Assembly (NCBI GenBank): GCA_017654935.2
Contig: CM065699.1
Coordinates: 21,426,069 to 21,490,068 of the forward strand
Origin: Phymorhynchus buccinoides
Lineage: Eukaryota > Mollusca > Gastropoda > Neogastropoda > Raphitomidae
DNA: 64,000 nucleotides
Reading direction: 5' to 3'
The translations under genes were made by a program, and so were the position numbers. Under the pieces are notes generated by a model, which worked only from the letters and a program-made list of their open reading frames with translations, ran no database searches and was not told the origin of the DNA. Position 1 is the stretch's first letter; each line of letters starts with the position of its first letter. Shown here in pieces: positions 42,899-53,078 of the stretch.

Positions 42899-43087
42899 GC
42901 AAAATTGTGTGTGTGTGTGGTGGTGTTTTTTTGTTTTTGTTTTTAAAGACTGATGGTGTGGTAAGAAATGTGAGTGAGAATTTGTGTACGGATAAAAACG
43001 AATGTTGAATTTGTTATAAATAAAGCATGATCTTTTCTTGTGTAAATGTTGTTGTTTTTTAGATGTACATTTTGATGTAGGGGTATG

Positions 43088-43270
43088 CGTAAAACAAACC
43101 TTATGCAGTATGACATGATGATAGCTTACATATGCATGTTTGTATGTGAGAAACGTCTGCGCGTGTGTTTGTGTGCAGTGTGTGGTTTGTGCGGGCGTGT
43201 GTTGTGTTGTGGTGTGTCGTGTGGTGTGGTGTGGTGTGGTGTGTTGTGTTGTGGTGTGTCGTGTGTGTGT

Positions 43271-43314
<44 letters not shown>

Positions 43315-43525
43315 GTTTGTGTGTGCGCGTGCATGTGTTGTGTATGCGAGGAAATGTTTGACATTCTCATATTTTCTACTGCTGTTGTTGTTGTTGTTGT
43401 TGTTTTGTCTTTGTTTTGGGGGGGGGGGGGTATTCATTTATTTGTTTATTATTGTAAGCGCTTAGGGCTTGTTTAAGATTAAGCGCATATAAATGCTCAT
43501 TATTATTATTATTATTATTATTATA
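43088..43525 (+). mobile_element. L2-like LINE 3' UTR with GT tract and (ATT)n tail
   Basis: GT-rich segment (43140-43340), (GTT)n, then TAAGCGCTTAGGGCTTG and TAAGCGCATATAAATGC followed by (ATT)n to about 43525. Confidence 0.65.
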
Positions 43526-43727
43526 AATCATTGTAAATTATGAAATGTTTTAACAATGAATAAAAGTGACCTGTATTGCAAAAATACATGCAAAGTTTTC
43601 ATCAAATTCACCTATGTGCACATATTTTTCTTTTCTGCTTGTGCTGTTTGTTCCTCATGTCTTTATGATGTCCTCTTCGTCTTTCTTATGTTCTGTATGT
43701 ACTTCTAATACCAATGCACTTTTATTT

Positions 43728-44000
43728 TCTTCTTCTTCTTCGATCGCTGAGACAGTTTCCTGTCATATGAATGCAGATGCGTCATGCTGCCGTTATGCGC
43801 CTAACTAAGAAATAGTTAGGTAGGCCCAGCAGGTCCATCTTCGGCTGGAGAAAATCTTTGTAAGGTGTTTCTTGAAAAAAGGCAGGAGAATGGACCAATA
43901 AGGCTAAAAGATAGTAGATGACAATAAGCAAAGGGAAAAGGCAGAGTCAAAGAGAGTGACAGATTAGAGGAAGTTACAAGCACATAACTTCCAGAAGGTG
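43728..44000 (-). repeat. Family G SINE-like repeat, near full length
   Basis: Starts with CTTCTTCTTC (the inverse of an AAG tail) and matches 33648-33905 through AGGAAGTTACAAGCACA. Confidence 0.6.
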
Positions 44001-44049
44001 GGGGAACTATTTGTACAAAAGACCCCCCCCCCGGTATTCCCACGGGGGG

Positions 44050-44900
44050 CACTTCTATCTATCCTAAGAGCTTTTTTTTTCATGACTATGTTTATTAGTT
44101 ATTTACAGATCTATTTTATTTTGGAACAAAATGTTTTGACTTTGAAGGGTATTATTGATTACACAGGCTTTTAGCACTTTCTTACAAATCAAGCATTTTT
44201 TTAATACTGTATATGAACTGTAGGAACTCTATAGCATCATCATAATCATCCGCCTCATCTCCATCAATCATCAAAAAAGAAAAAGAAATGGTCTGAGATT
44301 CTGTGACATGCCCTGCTCTCTCAGTTTCAATTTCCTATCCAGTCTATGCCCTTAGTGCATTTGGGTCATGGTCATGGGGATCAGTATGTTCTATATGTTC
44401 TAGGGAGCTGTCAAACATTATTGTCATGGGGGGTGGGGTGGAGTGGGGGGGCTTAGTAGGTGGTGTTCTGCACATATTAACTCAGAACCGGCTCCACTAA
44501 ACTCCACCGAAGTGACCCAGCAGCAGTGCAGTTGTCTCCTCTGGTGGTTGGCTCTTGACGTCCTAACATAGATTTGCTCCCCTTGGACTGCTGGTTTCGA
44601 ATTATGTAACCTAACAAACCAGGGTGTGGCTGCTGGTTGGGACTCGGAATGAGCTGTGTGGGAGCAACGTCACTGTACGGCCCAGAAAATAGGACAGCAA
44701 GAAACAAAAACACACACCTAAGAACAAAGAAAATAAAAAAACTAAATTCTGTACCTGATTTATCTATGTCATTTTATTTCTTAAAAAACAACAACAAAAA
44801 ACCTCACCATCGATGGTAGATGAAAAATGAGTCCTGACCAAGGGTACAAAAGGCACAAGCAGTACTGTTTTTCTTTTGATGGTTATTGTCTGGCCCACTG
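44050..44900. other. No gene seen
   Basis: Intergenic sequence between USB1 and the zinc-finger gene; no coding or repeat structure is recognised. Confidence 0.4.
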
Positions 44901-44911
44901 TGCATAGAACT

Positions 44912-45063
44912 TACCGTATTTTACGGATCATAAGGTGATACTTTTTTCCTAGACTGAGACCCCTGCGCCTTATAATGTGACAGATAGTAAGAAATTATAA
45001 TAACAAAATCTGAATTTTGTGTAAAATTTGGAGGGTGCGCCTTGTAGTCCGTAGAATTTGGTA
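44912..45063. mobile_element. TA-flanked MITE, TACCGTA family
   Basis: TACCGTATTTTACGGATCAT at the left; GTAGTCCGTAGAATTTGGTA at the right; 152 bases. Confidence 0.7.
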
Positions 45064-45069
45064 ACTGTT

Positions 45070-46055
45070 AGTATAGCTGTTAATATCTGCTAGTACAAAG
45101 AGGGTTTCATTCGTGGACTAAAAAGCACTGAAACGGCGCAAAACTTTTCAAACAGTGTTTGCATTTAAATCGGAACAAAGCTCTCTTAAAAAAGTGTGGG
45201 ATCACAAACAAAGAAGAAATGTCTGTATCCGACTTATCATCTTGTTCAAATACAAAGACAATATTTTCTTGCATTTTCTTGTTTTCAAAATTTTATTAAA
45301 ATCCATTATTGATTTTTTCTAATATTAAATAATGAACTACAACAATAAAAAGATAAACAAGAATAACTGGAAAATTCCTGGACCTGAACTACAATCCAGA
45401 AAGTTTGAAATTCATTCCAATGTTCATTAGGCAATTTTCTATCTTCAAAATGTGATTAGAATTCCTTTTCAATTTGTATAAATATACATAGTGATTTGCT
45501 TACAGGCAAGCAAACACAGGCAGTTTGAACCAGAAACAAAACAACAAACTTGGCAACGGTTCTCAAACAAAGATTAAACTGAGAGAACGAGCATTATCAC
45601 ATGGACTCTTAAGCTTCATGCAGTGCAGTTTACGCCTGGTTTTGTAATACAATGATATATATGAAATGCCTTGCCCAGAGTACATCCCCACTCAGCCAAA
45701 GGGATTTGAGGACAAATACAACTAGAAGGGTAATTATTTTTGATACATTAAGTAATTAGGGTGATTAAGTCAGACATTATCCTTCCTCCACGGTGGCCAT
45801 GTGGGTGGGTCATACAGGGTTTCTGAAAAGGTACAGATTGTGCGTATTTATGCATTAGAGCTCTCAAATCACACCCTAATCTCAAACCATGCATGAGATT
45901 TACCCTTTAAAATCTCAAGTAGAGGCTGAGATGACGCATTAAAATAATGATTTATATGTGAACACAGTCGTTAAGCTAATGATGTTGCTTGTAGTTTAAA
46001 TTGCCTACATTGTTAAAATCTTGTTGCTCATTGGCAAACCATTTTCTTCTCACTT
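45070..46055. other. No gene seen
   Basis: AT-rich intergenic sequence without recognisable features. Confidence 0.4.
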
Positions 46056-46059
46056 TGCA

Positions 46060-46084
46060 CTAGGCCTTATGGTCTGAACGTGGA

Positions 46085-46118
<34 letters not shown>

Positions 46119-46352
46119 GTGCCCATGCACTTAGCACACATTAATCCCAGTGGCAACGAAAAAGTTGTCATTTGGTTCAAATTTAACCTCAACCGCCCCC
46201 CCCCCCCCCCACACCTCACACACACACACACACACTTTCCTTCCTCATCAGTCACACAAAAATCGCAAAAGCCTCTGGCTGCGACACTCTCTCCAGGTGG
46301 GGAGCAACCCAAATTTCACAAACGCTTCTGTGACTATAAAGTACCTAATGTT
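46060..46352 (+). mobile_element. SINE fragment (core and tail)
   Basis: Core TTTCGGATGAGACGATAAAC, then CCCAGTGGCAACGAAAAAGT, and tail GGGGAGCAACCCAAATTTCA to TATAAAGTACC. The tRNA-like head is missing. Confidence 0.7.
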
Positions 46353-46503
46353 AATGCCTAATAGAAAAGGACATTATATAGATAGGTCACATAATCGACA
46401 GGGTCACATAGAAATGGGGACACAGTGATGGGTACACAACACAGGGTCACATGGAGACAGGGTAACATACAGATGGGGGACACATATAGAGACAGGGACA
46501 CAT

Positions 46504-46648
46504 GGGCGGGTAAGAAGACATGAAATAAAGAAAATGACAGACAAATTTGCCCATGAGACGAAATACATTAACGCTCGTCTCATGGGCAAAATAAGACTGA
46601 AATTTGCTTCATTTCATATAAAGCCCATGCGCTTTTTACCCCGTCTTC
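46504..46648. repeat. Foldback element, partial copy
   Basis: Shorter relative of 47126-47333: GGGCGGGTAAGAAG at the left, TTTGCCCATGAGACGA in both arms, and TACCCCGTCTTC at the right. Confidence 0.7.
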
Positions 46649-47125
46649 TAGAGACAGGGACACATGGTGACGGGGACAAATAGAGACAGGAATATAAAGA
46701 ATCAACGACACATTGAGACGGGGACACAATAATGGGGACACATATAGAGAGGGGACATGTGGGGATGGGGATCACAGAGAAGGGCATATAGAGATGGGTC
46801 ACATAGAGATGGGGACATATATGTAGTCAGGGACAAATAGAGATGTGCCACATAGAGACGTGGGACACACAGAGGTAGGGACTTTTCGGGACGGGGACAC
46901 TACATCAAAGACACTGAATACATAGAGAAGAGCATAATACGTAGAGATGGGCCACATAGAGACGGGATCACATAGAGATGGTGACACACAGTGATGGTGT
47001 CCCCATTTCATATACAGATAGAGGCAGGGGCATAATGGTGAATATCATGGGTACACATAGACACAGGAATATACAAACTCGGGGACACATTGAGATGGGG
47101 ACACAATAATGGGACACATAGAGAA

Positions 47126-47333
47126 GAAGACGGGGTAAAAAGCGCATGGGCGGGTAAGAAGCCCACCCCAATTATCTCATGAAATGAAGCAAATTTCAGT
47201 CTCATTTTGCCCATGAGACGAGCGTTAATGTCTAGCATTCGTCTCATGGGCAAATTTGACTGAAATTTTCTTTATTTCATGAGGTAATTGGGGTGGGCTT
47301 CTTACCCGCCCATGCGCTTTTTACCCCGTCTTC
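47126..47333. repeat. 208-bp near-perfect palindrome (foldback element)
   Basis: Arms of about 100 bases: the left begins GAAGACGGGGTAAAAAGCGC and the right ends with its exact inverse GCGCTTTTTACCCCGTCTTC. The centre is a short loop near 47229. It is embedded in the minisatellite. Confidence 0.88.
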
Positions 47334-47334
47334 C

Positions 47335-47367
<33 letters not shown>

Positions 47368-48028
47368 CCCTATCGACATGTAGGGACGGGGACACATTGA
47401 GAAGAGCATATAATGGGCCACTGTGACATAGAGATGGAACAAAATAACGGCGACATAGAAATGGGGACCTAGAAAAGGGGGACACATAGTTGGAAACAAG
47501 TAGAGACAGACTGTGACACATAGAGAAGGGCTTATAGAGATGGTTGACATAGAGATGGGACACTTAAAGACAGGGGCACATAGAGATAGGGACACATAGA
47601 CAGTGATAGAGATGGGGACATGTTGGGACGGGGACACCTAGAAAAGGGCAAGGGTCACATAGAGATAGAGCCACATAGAGATGGGGACACATATAGAGAC
47701 AAACCAGGACGGGGCAATAACGGGACGGGGCAACAACGAGACGGGGCAATAACGGGACGGGGCAACAACGGGCTGACCCGTTGATAACTATGAACTCTTC
47801 ATGAGGCTAGTTGGTTTTCAAAAGTGGTAATTCTCAAATGGTGAAATGTTTTTATATTGTCCGCTTTAGATCGAGAGGTGTTGACTCCAGTAAGTTTTGC
47901 AGAAGACTTAGACTGTTCGGCCGGTGGATTTGTCTGAGGACATAATTATATAATACTAGTGCAAAGAAAGAGAGTCAGAAGTTGTAAGTAATCAAGAGCA
48001 GAAAGCTCTAGTGATACAGCTGAAGACT

Positions 48029-48030
<2 letters not shown>

Positions 48031-48115
<85 letters not shown>
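48031..48115. repeat. (CT)n microsatellite
   Basis: Perfect CT tract. Confidence 0.95.
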
Positions 48116-48117
<2 letters not shown>

Positions 48118-48429
48118 CTCTCTGTGTGTGTGTAAAAAAGCATGTTATTGCTCTCTCTCTACCCTCTATAAATAAAATTCAATCAATCTCTCAATCTCTC
48201 TCTCTAATCTCTCTCAGTCTCAGTCTCACAGTAGTTCTTCTTTCTATTTAAAGTATCCTCCTTCAACATTTTGAAGATTAACAGGGGGCTTCCGTAAATA
48301 TATAATACAAATGAATAAGCCCAGATGGTCAGCCACAAGCGGACAAGGAAGGAAGGGGGGGGGGGGGGGGGGCAGGGAATGATGGGGTTGGGTTTGGGGA
48401 CTGGGGGGGGGGGGAGGAGGAGGAGGAGG

Positions 48430-49440
48430 GGTTAGATCCGGGCTTTGAATTCCTCCACCGAGGCTGATGTTGTTGCCTCAGATGGAAGACAGTTCCATTC
48501 CGCCACAGCCCTCGGAAAGAATGAAAACTTCCGATAGTTCGTCTTGCATGATGGTAGTAGGTAGGCTGCAGCATGTGTTTGTCTTGATTGTCGGGTTGGT
48601 GGATGGGGGACTGGCCTATGAGGAGTGTTGATGGCCACCTCTCCCTGATGAAACTTGAAGAAGGTGGCCAGCCTTGCAGATCGCCGCCTGTCCTTGAGTG
48701 GGGACTACTGCAGCTGAGACATCATGTTGTCGATGCTGGATGTCTGACGATGATGATTGACAACCCAGCATGCTGCGTGGCATTGGACCCTCTCAATTTT
48801 GCCGTTGTTCTTGGCCTTGTGTGGATCCCAGACAGGTGCGGCGTATTCCAGGGTAGGTCTTACAAGAGCCTTGTACTGTTGTAGGCTGTTTCCTTAACAG
48901 CTACAGAGCCTACTTTCATGTTTCTGCGGAGAAAGCTGATGGTTTTGTTGGCCTTGTTTGCTATGTTGGTGATGTGGGTGTCCCAGATAAGATCTTTTGA
49001 TATTGTGACACCCAGGTATTATGTTTCCTGCACAGTTTGCAGCGTCTGGCCATGAAGATGATACTTGTCGGCTTGCACATTCTTTTTTCTTGCCACATGC
49101 ATGTATTGGCATTTTTCTGGGTGTAAATTCATCCTCCATTTTCCCTCCCATTCTGCCATAATCATAATGTCGAGATCATGCTGAAGGATTGACTGGTCCT
49201 GGTTTGATTCCACTGTTTTGTGACAGAGGGTGTCTTCAGCGAACAGTCTGGAGGTTGAGGACAGGCGTTCTGGTAAGTCGTTGATGTAGAGCAGGAAGAG
49301 GGTCGGGGCCAACACTGATCCCTGGGGGACACCTGACTTTACTGGCACTGTCTCCGATGAGGCGCCGTCCACAACCACCGCCTGTTTTCTGTCCGTGAGG
49401 AAGTCATGGATCCAGGAGTTGATCTGCCCCGACTCTCTCT
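48430..49440 (-). mobile_element. LINE ORF2 RT fragment (pseudogene)
   Basis: Minus frames show INSWIHDFLTDRKQ, SGVPQGSVLAPTLFLLYIND, FAEDTLCHK (first Asp of the catalytic FADD replaced by Glu), WRMNLHPEKCQYMHVARKK, and at the end FSFFPRAVAEWNCLPSE. A stop interrupts YLGVTISKDL near 49018. 5' truncated. Confidence 0.82.
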
Positions 49441-49499
49441 CTATCTCACAGTGTAACACACACACAGAGGGAGAGAGGGAAACCAATACGCCTGGCTCA

Positions 49500-50105
49500 G
49501 GGCTCCCAGGGATCCCCATTTGGGGGTCTATGAAGTACTAAAATTCTAAAGGACCCTCTAAAAGAATGTGCAGGGGGTCCCAGGGATGCGCTAGAAACAT
49601 TCTTTTTAGCATTCGCAATGTCACTGGGACCCTCTATCCCGCCTCTAGGACTGGGACCCTTGTTTTGCGGGACGATTGGGAGCCCTGCAAGACTACTCGC
49701 AGACCGTCAATCTGTTCATAAAGAAGCAACATTCTGCCATGCTTGGGAAAGGAATAGGGATAGGGACGCAGTACCGTCAAAGCTCCTGTTTTCCACAAAC
49801 AATCAAGCAAAAATCCCCCACTCTCACCCCTTCTCTCTCCCCCTAACCCCATCCCTCTCCTGCAGATTCCCGTCAAGCTAAGAATTTTCTTTTTTATGTC
49901 CTCTCTTCTCTTTCTTTAATCTTCTCTGGCCTCCTGGCCCTTTCTTCCGGCATATATGTGGTTGAACCTCCCCGGTTCCGTGGCATAATAATCAGTGTGT
50001 TGATTGTGGCCACGCACTGCGAAGAAGAAGAAGATCCTACAATTACCAACAATTGAATAAAAACAAGAGATGAGTTCCCCTGCCTTCTGGAAGTTCTGAG
50101 CTTGT
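49500..50105. other. No gene seen
   Basis: Intergenic sequence with a possible short repeat (GGGACCCTC motifs at 49550-49680); not recognised. Confidence 0.35.
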
Positions 50106-50109
50106 AATT

Positions 50110-50345
50110 TCCTCTTATCTGTCACTCTCTTTGACTCTGCCTTTTCCCTTTACTTGCTGTCATCTACTATCTTTCTGTCTTATTGGTCCATTCTCCTGCC
50201 ATTTTTCAAAAAACACTTTCAAAAAGATTTCTTCCAGCCGAAGTTGGACTTGTTGGGCCTAACTATTTCTTACTTAGGCGCATGATGCATCTGCGCTCAT
50301 AATTGACAGGAAACTGTCTTGAGCAATTGAAGAAGAAGAAGAAGA
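50110..50345 (+). repeat. Family G SINE-like repeat with (AAG)n tail
   Basis: Plus-strand copy ending GACAGGAAACTGTCTTGAGC then (AAG)4. Confidence 0.6.
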
Positions 50346-50353
50346 AAATCTGT

Positions 50354-50599
50354 TTAACCCTTTCACCGCCAATGTCGCATTTATGCACCACAATGGTTGA
50401 ACACCTATGTCACTAAAAGGCATCAAATCAGGGTCTGTTATCCAAAGACCTTATTTTCTTAATTTTGGGAGGTAAGGATAGGCCTAATGTTATACATGTC
50501 ACATCGGAATTCACAATATTGCAGATAATTTGTTTTCACTACCCAGCTGAGCTTAATGGTATATTTTGGCTGAAAAATGGTTGGCGGCGAAAGGGTTAA
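50354..50599 (+). mobile_element. TTAA-flanked piggyBac-type MITE, family A
   Basis: TTAACCCTTTCACCGCCA at the left; TGGCGGCGAAAGGGTTAA at the right; 246 bases. It ends about 25 bases before the likely 5' UTR exon of the zinc-finger gene. Confidence 0.9.
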
Positions 50600-50672
50600 T
50601 TTCTTAAATGCTTCCTGCTGTTTAGGTGACACTGGCAAGGTGGTGAACTCCCAACTCCCTTGATTCCACATC

Positions 50673-53047
50673 ATGGAAAATGCAGTGGACCAGTTTATAT
50701 GTGGACAGTGCCAGGAAAAGTTGGACACTTTGACATCATTTCTGCTGCACAAAGTTCAGCGTGAGTATATAAATACTCCTCTAAACATTTTTTATTAAAC
50801 TTAGTGCTGCTTGTCGGTTATTGTGGGGTGTCAAATATGGTTTGCGGCTTCAGGGCCTTGCATGTTTTGTACATATTGAATATGGACTTTAACTCAAACT
50901 AAATTTAACACGCAGTGACACACACATATTCACACACACACATACATGCTTTTTTGTAAAAAGCTTAATTTTTTTTAATGCCTTCCCTAACTGGCCCTGT
51001 TAACTCATTCGCATCGCAATGATTTTGAATTATTACAAAAATAAAATCACTCCAGCCATACACACAAACAAAACTTACATAAACAAAAGGAGAAATGAAA
51101 GAAGATTACACATTTTTTTTACTTCAGGTTTAGACATAGGGAAGTGGTAGATCAGACTTTTTTAATATTTAGACTTTATAAAAATATAGACTATGTAGAA
51201 AAACTCCACACCAATTGGTTTTCCCACAACAAACCACTACAAAAGCAAAGTTAGAGGCAAAATGGTGGTCTAAGGGAGCAAAGCGAGTTTAGAAGTGACC
51301 ACAGAAGTGCACTTAGATTTACTTCCCTTGAAGCAAATGCATCAAATTGACAGTTATCTATTAATTCCACACATATATGGATGTAACGACTTTTAAGGGG
51401 TGTGTGCTCATTGTCACTGAATCATTGATGTCGTAAAGTTTGGCGGTTTCATGTCATATGTCTGTAATGATGGTTTTTGTTTTAGAACATTCAGGAAAGA
51501 TATCCATGTAGAGACCATTTTTTTCAGATTGAGTCTAACAGGTCTCTTTTTTTCATTTGATAATAGAAGATTCTTTATGAAGATAGTTTCTCAAATTTTC
51601 TCTGGCAGTAAAGGGGTTAATATGACAAGTTTCTTGCTTTGTTGTTGTCTTTTCCTGATCCATATTTAATATGTTTTGTTGGCAGATGAGTGCCTATAGA
51701 TAGATATTAATTAGTATTGCTAAAATGATTTATCTGCAGATGTGGACATGGGCAAACCAGGTGGATGCCCTTTGTGTGGAATGGCATTTTCACGGCAAGT
51801 ATCTCTTCGGGAACATTTGCATCGCAAACACAGCATTCCCGAGCTCAAAGTCCAAGGCAGCTCTGGAAAACGACGGAACCGTGTGAAAAATGAACCCTCA
51901 AACCAAGAGGCAGTTGCTGTTAAAATACCTAGTTCTGATAGTGAAGTGAAGATGGCTTCTGTCTGTGAGTCCTCAAATTTCATAGATCAGGAAACCATGC
52001 ATGTCATTGTCGATCAGATCAAAGATGGCGATTTGAGACTGAGCACCGGTGACTTGTCAAGCACTGTTTTGCATGCTGACTGTTCTGTGGTTTATCACCC
52101 ACACAGCTCAGCCACAGTGTTGTTAGACAGTTGTGGGGAGGAGGGGGGTGAATTTGGTCACTTGGTGGCACAAGTCAGTGAAGTTGCTTCTTCACATGCC
52201 TTTCAACCTCACAGCTTACAAACCGAGACAGACAGCTTGCAGAACCATTCGTTGGAACAGACAGTAACATTAGAGACCTCGTCACAATCTTTGGAACAGC
52301 ATGTTCATCTTCTACACTCCGACTCTGAGCAGAAGTCTATGGCTGAGCAGAAAGCGTGTGTAGACGAAGCAGAAGCAGTTGTTGTGACTGTCCCAGCAAC
52401 CAGAGATGCCACATCGACCTCTGTGAGTAAATTGGCCTATTCCTTGCAGCAGCAGCCGTCCAGCAACGCAGCACAGCAGGAAGAAGAGGCGGAGCTGGAT
52501 TTTCTGTTTGTGCTGATGACCAATCACGTGAAGAGGAAATCGCTGAGCTACAATAAGCAGAGCTTCAGGTGCTTCCACTGCCAGTACAGGACGTTCTGGA
52601 GGCGTGCGCTGGTCAAGCACATGAGGGAGAGTCATTTGGACAACTTGGCCATCCACCAGTGCATCGCGGTCAGCAACTCGGAGAAGATGCATGGTCAGCA
52701 GGTATTGTGCTTTTGTTTGTGTTCGCGTTGTACTGTTTTCTTTGCTGAAGGGGGTAAATATTGTTTTTGCCCTTGTCTCTCTGTTAAAAAAGCGTACTCT
52801 GAAAAGTTATGAATGAACTTTAACCCCTTCCCTGCCCAGTCCCATGTCTACTACATGGTGTGTGATGTCATTGATGATGTCATAACTTTTTATGTCATAG
52901 TCCTGGAATGATGGTTTTTTGGTTTAGACGAGTCAGGAAAGATATATGTCTAGATCATTTTCTCAGATTGAGTCTAACCGGTCTCTTTTAAATTTTATAA
53001 TAAAAACATCAATAATTTATGTTTTCCTCTGGCAGTGAAGGGATTAA

Positions 53048-53078
<31 letters not shown>

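Larger units (their letters stand above)
46385..47710. repeat. Degenerate minisatellite, unit about 18-20 bp (ACATAGAGATGGGGACAC)
   Basis: Dozens of imperfect units in three blocks (46385-46500, 46650-47120, 47380-47710), split by two related foldback elements and an (ATT)n tract at 47335-47367. Confidence 0.85.

Noticed and set aside
47126..47333. CRISPR-like or tandem array in the 46.4-47.7 kb region
   Set aside because: Units are contiguous, degenerate and lack spacers; this is a eukaryotic minisatellite with foldback inserts.
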